The position numbers were made by a program, and so were the translations under genes. From Janthinobacterium sp. TND4EL3 (lineage in GTDB: Bacteria; Pseudomonadota; Gammaproteobacteria; Burkholderiales; Burkholderiaceae_D): a stretch of DNA of 64,000 nt. The DNA lies in assembly GCF_900156175.1 (NCBI RefSeq), contig NZ_FTMV01000001.1, positions 372,001 through 436,000 on the forward strand, written 5' to 3'. A model generated the notes under the pieces. The model saw only the letters and a list, made by a program, of their open reading frames with translations, had not been told where the DNA came from and made no database searches. Shown in pieces: positions 36,472 through 44,692 of this stretch. Numbering within the stretch: the stretch's first letter is position 1; each line of letters opens with the position of its first letter.

Positions 36472-39400
36472 ATGAATGCACCAATCAAGGGCTCGAGTCT
36501 TGAGCCGGGCGCGCACGCGTCCGAAATTTCCCTGAACGACAAATACACGCTGGAGCGCGGCCGCGCCTTCATGACGGGCACGCAAGCGCTGATCCGCCTG
36601 CCCATGCTGCAGCGCGAGCGCGACCTCAAGGCTGGCCTGAATACGGCCGGCTACATTACCGGCTACCGCGGTTCGCCCGTGACGTCCGTCGACATGACGG
36701 CGATCAAGGCCAAGAAATACCTCGATGAACACCACGTCAAATTCCACCCGGGCCTGAACGAAGACCTGGCCGCCACGGCCGTCTGGGGCACGCAGCAAAC
36801 GAATCTGTTCGAGGACGCGAAATACGACGGCGTGTTCGGCATGTGGTACGGCAAGGGCCCCGGCGTCGACCGCTGCGGCGACGTCTTCAAGCACGCGAAT
36901 AACGCCGGTTCCGCCAAGCACGGCGGCGTGCTGGTGCTGGCCGGCGACGACCATGCGGCGAAATCCTCGTCCACGGCGCACCAGTCCGACCATATCCTGA
37001 ACGCTTGCGGCATCCCCGTGCTGTACCCGTCGTCGGTGCAGGAATACATCGACTATGGCTTGCATGCGTGGGCCATGAGCCGCTACACGGGCCTGTGGGT
37101 CTCGATGAAATGCGTGACCGACATCATCGAGTCGGGCGCCGCCGTCGATTTCGACCCGGACCGCGTGCAGATCACCTTGCCGACCGACTTCGAGATGCCG
37201 GCCGGCGGTTTGAATATTCGCTGGCCCGACACGGTGCTGGAACAAGAAGTGCGCATGAACAGCTACAAATGGTATGCGGCGCTGGCGTATGCGCGTGCCA
37301 ACAAGCTCAACAAGATCATCTGGGACAGCCCGAAGGCGCGCATCGGCATCATCACGGCCGGCAAATCCTACCTCGATACGCGCCAGGCGCTGGCCGATCT
37401 CGGCATCGACGAGCAGACGGCGTCCGACATCGGCATCCGCCTGTACAAGATCGGCATGACCTGGCCGCTGGAAGCGGACGGCGTGCACGAATTCGCCAAG
37501 GGCCTCGACGAAATCCTCGTGGTGGAAGAAAAGCGGCAAATCCTCGAATACGCGCTGAAGGAAGAGCTGTACAACCTCAAGGATGGCGAGCGTCCGCGCG
37601 TGGTCGGCAAGTTCGACGACACGGGCGAGTGGAGCAACCAGAAGGGCACGGGACACGGCGACTGGCTGCTGCCGGCCACCTATGAGCTGAACCCGGCCAT
37701 GATCGCCCGGGCCATTGCCAGCCGCATTTCGCGCTACTACGCGGGCCACCCCGTCGAGCAGCGCGTGAAGGAACGCATCGCCTACCTGGAAGCGAAGGAA
37801 AACGTCCTCAAGGCTATCAGCGTGAAACCCGATCCGCAAAAGGACCGCACGCCGTTCTTCTGCTCCGGCTGCCCGCACAATACCTCGACCAAGGTGCCGG
37901 AAGGCTCGCGCGCGCTGGCCGGCATCGGCTGCCACTACATGGTGCTGTGGATGGACCGCGAAACGTCGACCTTTACCCACATGGGCGCCGAAGGCGTCAC
38001 CTGGGTGGGGCAGGCGCCGTTCACGAATGAAAAGCACGTGTTTACCAACCTCGGCGACGGCACGTATTTCCACTCGGGCATCCTGGCCATCCGCGCGGCC
38101 GTCTCGGCCAAGGTGAACATCACCTACAAGATTCTGTTCAACGACGCGGTGGCCATGACGGGCGGCCAGGAATTCGACGGGCCATTATCTCCGGCCATCA
38201 TTTCGCGCCAGATCGCCGCCGAAGGCGTCGGCCCCATCATCGTCGTCACGGACGAACCGGAAAAATACCCGTCCGACTACGCCTGGGCGGAAGGCGTCAC
38301 CGTGCGCCACCGTTCGGAACTGATGGACGTGCAGCGCGAACTGCGCGACATGCCGGGCGTGTCGGCCATGATCTACGACCAGACCTGCGCCTCGGAAAAA
38401 CGCCGCCGCCGGAAACGCAATGAATACCCGGACCCGGCCAAGCGCGCCGTCATCAACGAAGCCGTCTGCGAAGGCTGCGGCGACTGTTCCGTGCAATCGA
38501 ACTGCCTGTCGGTGGAACCGCTGGAAACGGAACTGGGGCGCAAGCGCCAGATCAACCAGTCGTCCTGCAACAAGGATTTCTCGTGCACGACGGGTTTCTG
38601 CCCCAGTTTCGTGACGGTGGAAGGCGGCGGCCTGAAAAAGCCGAAGAGGGCGGCTGCCGCCGACAAGGACGCGCCAGCCGCGCCGGCCTTGCCGACACCG
38701 CAGATTCCCTCGACGGCCGAACCGTTCGGCATCCTGGTGACCGGCATCGGCGGCACGGGTGTCGTCACCGTCGGCCAGATCCTGGCCATGGCGGCCCACG
38801 TGGAAGGCAAGGGCTGTTCCGTGCTGGACATGAGCGGCCTGGCACAGAAGGGCGGCCCCGTGATGTCGCACGTGCGCCTGGCGGACCGCCAGGAAGATAT
38901 CCACTCGACGCGCGTCGGCACCGGTGCGGCTGACCTCGTGATTGGCTGCGATTTGATCGTCACGGCCAGCCGCGACGCCCTGTCGCGCATGGGAGAAGGC
39001 CGCAGCTGGGCCATGATCAACTCGACCAGCTCGTCGACGGCCGCTTTCGTGAAGAACCCGGACTGGCAATTCCCCGGCGCTTCGGCGCGCATGGAAATCG
39101 AAAAGGCCTGCGGCAGCGACCATGTCGACTTCATCGACGCGGGCCAGATCGCCACGGCGCTGATGGGCGACTCCATCGCCACGAACATGTTCATGCTCGG
39201 TTATGCTTGGCAAAAGGGCAAGGTGCCATTGAGCGAAGCGTCCATCATGAAGGCCATCGACCTGAACAACGTCTCGGTGGCGTTCAACAAGGCCGCCTTC
39301 AACTGGGGCCGCGCCGGCGCCCACGATACTGCCAGCCTGGTGCGCATGACGACGCCAGCCAAGGTGGTGGAATTCAAGCGCATCGACACGCTCGACGACA

Positions 39401-40065
39401 TCATCGAAAAACGGGTCGCCCTGCTGACGGCTTACCAGGACCGCGCGTATGCGCAGCAGTACCTCGATTTCGTCGGCCAGGTGCGCGCCGCCGAAAGCGC
39501 CCTGAATGGCCCGCACCTGCGCCTGACGGAAGCCGTGGCACGCTACTTCTACAAGCTGATGGCCTACAAGGACGAGTACGAAGTGGCGCGCCTGTACACG
39601 GACGGCGCCTTCCAGGCGAAAATCGCGTCCATGTTCGAAGGCGACATCAAGCTCAAGTTCCACCTGGCGCCGCCGATCATGGCGAAAACGGACGCCCAGG
39701 GCCATCTGATCAAGAAGGAATATGGCCCGTGGATGCTGAAGGCCTTCGGCGTGCTGGCCAAGTTCAAGGGCTTGCGCGGCACGGCCTTCGACGTGTTCGG
39801 CCATACGGCCGAGCGCAAGATGGAGCGCGCGCTGATTCTGGAGTACCGCGCGACGGTGGGCGGCCTGCTGCCGAAGCTGACGACGGCCAAGCTGGCGCAA
39901 GCCGTGGCGATCGCCAGCATCCCGGAAGACATCCGCGGCTATGGCCACGTGAAGGAGCGTCATTTGAAGGCGGCGAAAGAGAAGGAAGCAAGTCTCTTGA
40001 TCGCCTTTAACGCGCCGGCGCCGCTGCCGCCCGTCGTGGCGGCGCCCGTGGCGGCCACTGTGTGA
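36472..40065 (+). CDS. Indolepyruvate ferredoxin oxidoreductase, fused alpha/gamma type
   Basis: This 1197-residue enzyme oxidatively decarboxylates aryl-pyruvates, or related 2-keto acids, to acyl-CoA. The order is: a pyrimidine-binding domain (ALIRLPMLQRERDLKAGLNT, GYRGSPVTSVDM), a thiamine-diphosphate domain (SGCPHNTSTKVPEGSRALAG, GDGTYFHSGILAIRAA), a ferredoxin-like cluster region (CEGCGDCSVQSNC with SSCNKDFSC and GFCPS), the gamma domain (GIGGTGVVTVGQILAMAAHV, SGLAQKGGPVMSHVRL) and a C-terminal domain (about 900-1197). It begins 196 bases after hppD. That gap shows only a small GCGCAG/CTGCGC hairpin and no clear promoter. Confidence 0.94.
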   Translation: MNAPIKGSSLEPGAHASEISLNDKYTLERGRAFMTGTQALIRLPMLQRERDLKAGLNTAGYITGYRGSPVTSVDMTAIKAKKYLDEHHVKFHPGLNEDLAATAVWGTQQTNLFEDAKYDGVFGMWYGKGPGVDRCGDVFKHANNAGSAKHGGVLVLAGDDHAAKSSSTAHQSDHILNACGIPVLYPSSVQEYIDYGLHAWAMSRYTGLWVSMKCVTDIIESGAAVDFDPDRVQITLPTDFEMPAGGLNIRWPDTVLEQEVRMNSYKWYAALAYARANKLNKIIWDSPKARIGIITAGKSYLDTRQALADLGIDEQTASDIGIRLYKIGMTWPLEADGVHEFAKGLDEILVVEEKRQILEYALKEELYNLKDGERPRVVGKFDDTGEWSNQKGTGHGDWLLPATYELNPAMIARAIASRISRYYAGHPVEQRVKERIAYLEAKENVLKAISVKPDPQKDRTPFFCSGCPHNTSTKVPEGSRALAGIGCHYMVLWMDRETSTFTHMGAEGVTWVGQAPFTNEKHVFTNLGDGTYFHSGILAIRAAVSAKVNITYKILFNDAVAMTGGQEFDGPLSPAIISRQIAAEGVGPIIVVTDEPEKYPSDYAWAEGVTVRHRSELMDVQRELRDMPGVSAMIYDQTCASEKRRRRKRNEYPDPAKRAVINEAVCEGCGDCSVQSNCLSVEPLETELGRKRQINQSSCNKDFSCTTGFCPSFVTVEGGGLKKPKRAAAADKDAPAAPALPTPQIPSTAEPFGILVTGIGGTGVVTVGQILAMAAHVEGKGCSVLDMSGLAQKGGPVMSHVRLADRQEDIHSTRVGTGAADLVIGCDLIVTASRDALSRMGEGRSWAMINSTSSSTAAFVKNPDWQFPGASARMEIEKACGSDHVDFIDAGQIATALMGDSIATNMFMLGYAWQKGKVPLSEASIMKAIDLNNVSVAFNKAAFNWGRAGAHDTASLVRMTTPAKVVEFKRIDTLDDIIEKRVALLTAYQDRAYAQQYLDFVGQVRAAESALNGPHLRLTEAVARYFYKLMAYKDEYEVARLYTDGAFQAKIASMFEGDIKLKFHLAPPIMAKTDAQGHLIKKEYGPWMLKAFGVLAKFKGLRGTAFDVFGHTAERKMERALILEYRATVGGLLPKLTTAKLAQAVAIASIPEDIRGYGHVKERHLKAAKEKEASLLIAFNAPAPLPPVVAAPVAATV

Positions 40066-40088
40066 TGGGGTGAACTCCACGTTGTAGT

Positions 40089-40114
40089 AATGGCGCCTGC
40101 GGGCGCCATTTTTT
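40089..40114 (+). terminator. Rho-independent terminator after the indolepyruvate oxidoreductase
   Basis: AATGGCGCC and GGCGCCATT form a perfect nine-base-pair stem around a four-base loop, followed by TTTT. It begins 24 bases after the stop codon. Confidence 0.92.
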
Positions 40115-40151
40115 CGTGTCAAAGAAAACAACGCCTGTCTGTAAAACGCAT

Positions 40152-40157
40152 TATAAT
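40152..40157 (+). promoter_or_regulatory. -10 element of the S41 protease gene
   Basis: A perfect TATAAT lies 33 bases before the ATG, after the upstream terminator. No good -35 is visible at the expected spacing (CAACGC). A GGAAAG ribosome site follows. Confidence 0.5.
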
Positions 40158-40189
40158 TTTTCGATAATTTCTTTTCGGAAAGTTTTCTC

Positions 40190-41683
40190 ATGCATTCCCT
40201 GCGCTTTTCCGCCCTGGCGGTTCCTCTCGTATTGTTGTTGAGTGCCTGCGGCGGAGGCGGCGGCGATAGCGGGCCTGCGGCCCCTCCTGTGACGCCGACC
40301 GGTCCGACGGCGCTCGTCGCGTCCGCCACGGTGGCGAACCGCTGCGAGAAACCGCGTACGGGCAGCAGCGTGGATCTGCCGGGCACGCTGCTCGACGAGC
40401 TGACGTGGGTGCGCAGCTGGATCGATGAAACGTATCTGTGGTACCGCGAAGTGCCGGCCACATACCAGCCACAGAGCTTTGCCACGCCCATTTCCTATTT
40501 TGATGTGCTGAAAACGACTGCCATGACGGCGTCCGGCAAGCCCAAGGACCAGTTCCATTTCACCCTGCCGACGGCAGAGTGGGAGGCCGCGCAGAATGGC
40601 ATCGAACTGGGCTACGGCATGCTGCTGGCGGTAACGCGCACGACGCCGCCGCGCAAGGCCGTGATCACGATCGTCGAGCCGGGCTCGCCGGCGGCGCTGG
40701 CGGGCTTGCAGCGCGGCGATGAGCTGCAAACCATCGATGGCGTCGATTTCGTCCATGCTCCCGACACGGCCAGCGTGACGATCATCAACGCCGGCCTGTT
40801 CCCCAAGGCGCAAGGCACGCACACGCTGGGATTGAGCCGCAATGGTGCACCCATGTCCGTGAGCCTGACGGCAGTCGACGTGAGTACCAGCGCCGTGCAG
40901 AACGAACGCATCATCGACACGCCCACGGGCAAGGTGGGCTATCTGACGTTCAACACCCACAATAATGTGGCGGAACGCCAGCTGGTCGAGACCATGCGCC
41001 GCTTCCAGGCGGCCGGCATCAGCGACCTGGTGCTCGACGTGCGCTACAACGGCGGCGGCTATCTCGATGTCGCCAGCGAACTCGCTTACATGATTGCCGG
41101 CCCGCAAGTTACTGCTGGCAAGACCTTCGAGCAGGTGCTCTTCAATGACAAGACCAGGCCGCAGGCACCCGTGCTCTTCCATGCGCAGAGCCAGGGTTTT
41201 CCCGCCCCGAATCCGCTCGCCAAGGGCACGCCGCTGCCCTCGCTGGGACTCCGGCGCGTGACCTTGTTGACCACCGGCAATACCTGTTCCGCCAGCGAGG
41301 CGATCATCAACGGCTTGCGCGGCGTCGACGTGGAGGTCAACCTGATCGGCGGCACGACCTGCGGCAAGCCTTACGGTTTTTATCCCGCACCGAATTGCGG
41401 GACCACTTACTTCGCCGTGCAATTCCAGGGCGTCAACGCCAAGGGCTTCGGCGACTTTGCCGATGGCATGGCGCCGACCTGCGACGTGACGGACGACTAC
41501 CAGCATCAGCTGGGCGACCCGTCCGAAGGCATGCTGGCGGCGGCGCTGCGCTACCGCAGCAGCGGCAGCTGCACGCCGGCCACGGGCGCGACCAGACTGC
41601 TGAGTTCGATGGAGAGCCCTGCCGACACGGCCACGCGGCTGCTGCGTCCGGTCTACAAGGAAATTGCCATCTTGCGACGATAA
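40190..41683 (+). CDS. S41-family C-terminal-processing-like serine protease, lipoprotein
   Basis: The 497-residue precursor has a lipoprotein signal peptide with lipobox LSAC (Cys about residue 20) and then a poly-Gly stretch. It should be anchored in the outer or inner membrane facing the periplasm. A PDZ domain (KAVITIVEPGSPAALAGLQR then GDELQTIDGV) leads into the S41 core. That core has YLTFNTHNN, VLDVRYNGGGYLDVASELA, the nucleophile Ser in TTGNTCSASEAIING, and the Lys in GGTTCGKPYGFYP. The combination marks a tail-specific-protease-like enzyme. It sits directly before a TonB receptor and an M14 peptidase. Confidence 0.93.
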   Translation: MHSLRFSALAVPLVLLLSACGGGGGDSGPAAPPVTPTGPTALVASATVANRCEKPRTGSSVDLPGTLLDELTWVRSWIDETYLWYREVPATYQPQSFATPISYFDVLKTTAMTASGKPKDQFHFTLPTAEWEAAQNGIELGYGMLLAVTRTTPPRKAVITIVEPGSPAALAGLQRGDELQTIDGVDFVHAPDTASVTIINAGLFPKAQGTHTLGLSRNGAPMSVSLTAVDVSTSAVQNERIIDTPTGKVGYLTFNTHNNVAERQLVETMRRFQAAGISDLVLDVRYNGGGYLDVASELAYMIAGPQVTAGKTFEQVLFNDKTRPQAPVLFHAQSQGFPAPNPLAKGTPLPSLGLRRVTLLTTGNTCSASEAIINGLRGVDVEVNLIGGTTCGKPYGFYPAPNCGTTYFAVQFQGVNAKGFGDFADGMAPTCDVTDDYQHQLGDPSEGMLAAALRYRSSGSCTPATGATRLLSSMESPADTATRLLRPVYKEIAILRR

Positions 41684-41739
41684 GACGCATTTTTCTGCCT
41701 TGAGTACGCCCAAGGTGCCTGGTTTTCCTGCTCAAAAAC

Positions 41740-41771
41740 CTTTCTATATAACAATTTTGATATATAGAAAG
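41740..41771. promoter_or_regulatory. Perfect 11-base inverted repeat before the TonB receptor gene
   Basis: CTTTCTATATA and TATATAGAAAG form a perfect 11+11 inverted repeat with a 10-base spacer (ACAATTTTGA). It lies about 75 bases before the receptor ATG and about 57 bases after the S41 stop. The arms are AT-rich and two helical turns apart centre to centre, more like a protein operator than a terminator; no G/C core and no T-run follow. Confidence 0.6.
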
Positions 41772-41845
41772 ATGAATCGATTCGTTCTGGAATGACAGGC
41801 ATTTTGCTATCTTCCCGCTTTTCTCCCACCTTGAGAAGCGCAACG

Positions 41846-44566
41846 ATGTCGAAACAGTTCAAGTTAACCCCGCTCAGCCTTGGCGTACTGGCCATCCTGG
41901 GCGGCACCGCATGGCAGGCGCACGCACAAACGCAAGCGCCCGCAGCGGATCAGCAGGCGGCGGCCACCCCGCCAGCCGTCGTGGTCACCGGTTCGCGCAT
42001 TCCCCGCGCCAGCCTGGAAGGCCCGTCTTCCGTCACCATCCTGACCGGCGATGAAATCACCAAGCAGGGCTACAAGAATGTCTTCGACGCACTGAACAAC
42101 CAGGTGCAGAACAGCGGCTTTACGCAGGGCGAAGACTACGGCAACACCTTCACGCCGTCGGCCAATACCATCAGCCTGCGCGGCCTGGGCCCGAACCACA
42201 CCTTGATCCTGCTGAACGGCCGCCGCCTGGCCGACTTCCCCATTGCCTATGACGGCGCGGTCAATTTCACCAACCTGGCGAACATCCCGTCGAGCATTGT
42301 CGACCGTATCGAGATTCTCAACGGCGGCGCCTCGGCCATCTATGGCTCGGACGCAATCGCCGGCGTGGTCAACGTGATCCTGAAAAAACAGGCGGAAGGC
42401 TTCGATATCAACGTCAAGGTCGGCGGCACCTCGCGCGGCGGCGCCGGCAACCAGCGCGTGCAGTTGACGGGCGGCGGCAATTTTGACAAGCTGCATACCC
42501 TGTTCAGCGTGGAATTGAGCGAACGCGACCCGCTGTGGAGCATGGACCGCGACTTCATGACCAGCCGCTCCGGCGTGCCGACGACGATCGCCGCGCGCCG
42601 CACCCTGACGAAAGGCGGGGCCGGCAGCTATGTCGACCTGGGCGATACCTGCAGCCAGTTCGGCGACATGTTCGGCGGCAGCGTCAGCAAGTACACGGCG
42701 AAAAACGGCAGCTATTGCGCCAGCCCGAAAGCTCGTCCCACCTACTGGACCACGCAGACCAAGAACAGCAGCCAGAACGTGTTCGGCAGCGCCAATTACG
42801 AGCTCGACGCCGACACCACCTTGTTTGCCGACTTCCTGATCGGCAAGAACAAGACCGTCAACAATACGCGCGGCCCGTCGTGGACTTCGGCCTCGCTGGG
42901 CGGAAATTCCTTCCTGAACCGGAACAGCAACGCCTATGAAGAGTGGACGCGCTTTATCTCGCCCGAGGAAATCGGCGGCGTGCAGCGCTACAACCGCAGC
43001 TGGGACGACCTGGCCACGGCCATCTCGCTCGGCGCCAAGGGCCGCATTCCGGGCAGCGCCTGGCAATATGAGGCCAACTACAACGCCTCGGTCTACACGA
43101 GCGAAGCCCACCGGCCGCAGTTGCGCTCGAATATCGACAGCTTCTTCCTGGGACCCAGGCTGGGCACGGACGCGAATGGCGTAGCCATCTACGCCCCCGA
43201 TCCCGCGCGCCTGTCCCAGCGCCTGACGCCGGCCGAATTCGACAGCATCAGCGGCTACAGCAATAGCCGTGACAAGGCCTGGACGAATACCCTGAGCCTG
43301 GCCACGAATGGCGACCTGTTCCAGATGCCTGCCGGCACGGCGAAGATCGCCACGATTGCCGAAGCGAGCAAGCAGGGCTTCAGCAACGAACCCGATGCGC
43401 GCATCGACCAGGGCTATTTCAATGTCGCCACCGGATCGGGCGCCACGGCCGGCACCCGCTCGCGCTATGCGCTGGGCGCGGAAGTCAATCTGCCCTTGCA
43501 TGAGAAACTGACGGGTACGCTGGCTGGCCGCTATGACCGCTACAGTTTTGCCGGCCGCAAGGAAGGCAAGTTTACCTACAACGCCGGCCTGGAATTGCGC
43601 CCGGCACCGGACCTGCTGTTCCGCGCCAACTACGCCACCAGCTTCCGCGCGCCGGACATGAACTACATCTACCAGTCCCGCAGCAAAGGCTATTATTCGA
43701 GCACCACCGATTACTACCGTTGCGATGCTGCCGGACAAGCCATCGACGGCTGCGAATATGCCAACAAGTCGCCGGGCGCCGATTACGTGCAGAACGGCAG
43801 CCGCGACCTGCAGTCGGAAAAGGGCAAGTCCTTCGGCGTGGGCGCCGTCTGGTCGCCGAGTGCCAATTTCGACGTCTCGGTCGATTACTGGAACATCAAG
43901 ATCGACGACCTGGTGACGAATCTGGACGCCGACAAGCTGCTGCGCGACGAATCCGATTGCCGCCTGGGCAAGGCCGACATCGGCTCGCCGACCTGCATCG
44001 ATACCCTGGGGCGCATCGAGCGCTATGCCGCCAACGCCTTGAACAAGGCGGGCGAGATCAAGACCATCACCGTCAACCCGATCAACGCGGCCAAGCAAAG
44101 CAGCAGCGGCATCGACGTCAGCGTGAAGTATCTGTTGCGTACGACGGACTATGGCCGTTTTGCCTTCAAGGCCAACTACGCCAGGGTGCTGAGCAAGAAA
44201 TCGCAGCAATTTGCCGGCGACGAGGAGATCGACGAAACCAGGTCGATGACCAACAGGGATTGGCCCGACAAGCTGAACTTGAGCGTCAACTGGGCTGCGG
44301 GCGACTGGTCGAACACCTTGCTGGTAGCCCGCTACGGCAAGATACCGAACGGTGCAGGGAAAGCCTATTTGACGCCGACGGCGCTGGCCAACGTCAGCAG
44401 CGTGTACCGCATCAGCGACCGCGCCACCGTCTCGCTGATCGTCAACAACGTCTTCGACAAGATCAAGCGCGACAGCAGCAATGGCTGGCCGTACTACCCG
44501 ACCGGCAACTACAGCCCGCAAGGACGCCAGGGATGGATCGAATTTAACTACCATTTTGGTACATAG
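41846..44566 (+). CDS. TonB-dependent outer-membrane receptor
   Basis: This 906-residue transporter starts at the ATG at 41846 (MSKQFKLTPLSLGVLAILGG), with a signal peptide ending near AHAQ. It has a plug domain with the TonB-box-like PAVVVTGSRIPRASLEGPSS, DALNNQVQNSG, ISLRGLGPNHTLILLNGRRL and DRIEILNGGASAIYGSDAIA. The 22-stranded barrel ends in GRQGWIEFNYHFGT. The plug style resembles the large family of receptors for peptides, oligosaccharides or other organics and not classic siderophore receptors. Flanking S41 and M14 peptidases suggest a peptide substrate, by inference. GAGAAG precedes the ATG. Confidence 0.93.
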   Translation: MSKQFKLTPLSLGVLAILGGTAWQAHAQTQAPAADQQAAATPPAVVVTGSRIPRASLEGPSSVTILTGDEITKQGYKNVFDALNNQVQNSGFTQGEDYGNTFTPSANTISLRGLGPNHTLILLNGRRLADFPIAYDGAVNFTNLANIPSSIVDRIEILNGGASAIYGSDAIAGVVNVILKKQAEGFDINVKVGGTSRGGAGNQRVQLTGGGNFDKLHTLFSVELSERDPLWSMDRDFMTSRSGVPTTIAARRTLTKGGAGSYVDLGDTCSQFGDMFGGSVSKYTAKNGSYCASPKARPTYWTTQTKNSSQNVFGSANYELDADTTLFADFLIGKNKTVNNTRGPSWTSASLGGNSFLNRNSNAYEEWTRFISPEEIGGVQRYNRSWDDLATAISLGAKGRIPGSAWQYEANYNASVYTSEAHRPQLRSNIDSFFLGPRLGTDANGVAIYAPDPARLSQRLTPAEFDSISGYSNSRDKAWTNTLSLATNGDLFQMPAGTAKIATIAEASKQGFSNEPDARIDQGYFNVATGSGATAGTRSRYALGAEVNLPLHEKLTGTLAGRYDRYSFAGRKEGKFTYNAGLELRPAPDLLFRANYATSFRAPDMNYIYQSRSKGYYSSTTDYYRCDAAGQAIDGCEYANKSPGADYVQNGSRDLQSEKGKSFGVGAVWSPSANFDVSVDYWNIKIDDLVTNLDADKLLRDESDCRLGKADIGSPTCIDTLGRIERYAANALNKAGEIKTITVNPINAAKQSSSGIDVSVKYLLRTTDYGRFAFKANYARVLSKKSQQFAGDEEIDETRSMTNRDWPDKLNLSVNWAAGDWSNTLLVARYGKIPNGAGKAYLTPTALANVSSVYRISDRATVSLIVNNVFDKIKRDSSNGWPYYPTGNYSPQGRQGWIEFNYHFGT

Positions 44567-44587
44567 ATCGCAGTTGTCCGAGCAAAG

Positions 44588-44618
44588 CCGGAGCAGCCAA
44601 CGCTGTTCCGGTTTTTTT
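44588..44618 (+). terminator. Rho-independent terminator after the TonB receptor
   Basis: CCGGAGCAGC and GCTGTTCCGG form a ten-base-pair stem (one G-T) with a four-base loop, followed by seven T. Confidence 0.93.
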
Positions 44619-44652
44619 GTTTTCCGGCGCGTTTTTTACGTGACCGTCACTC

Positions 44653-44658
44653 TATAAT
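44653..44658 (+). promoter_or_regulatory. -10 element of the M14 peptidase gene
   Basis: A perfect TATAAT lies 34 bases before the ATG. There is no good -35 at 16-18 bases. The gene has GGAG eight bases before its start. Confidence 0.5.
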
Positions 44659-44692
44659 TGCCCGCTTGTTCTCTCTCGATGGAGTTTGACCC

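Noticed and set aside
36376..38073. 565-residue open frame on the minus strand
   Set aside because: Antisense shadow of the same oxidoreductase, without start signals or recognisable sequence.
38185..40491. 768-residue open frame on the minus strand opposite the indolepyruvate oxidoreductase
   Set aside because: Antisense shadow; it runs across the rho-independent terminator at 40089 and the start of the S41 gene, and shows no domain.
41864..44554. 896-residue open frame on the minus strand opposite the TonB receptor
   Set aside because: It is a shadow of the receptor: no ribosome site, composition rich in Arg, Ala, Gly and Val as expected for antisense of GC-rich codons, and no motif. The plus-strand frame has a full receptor architecture.
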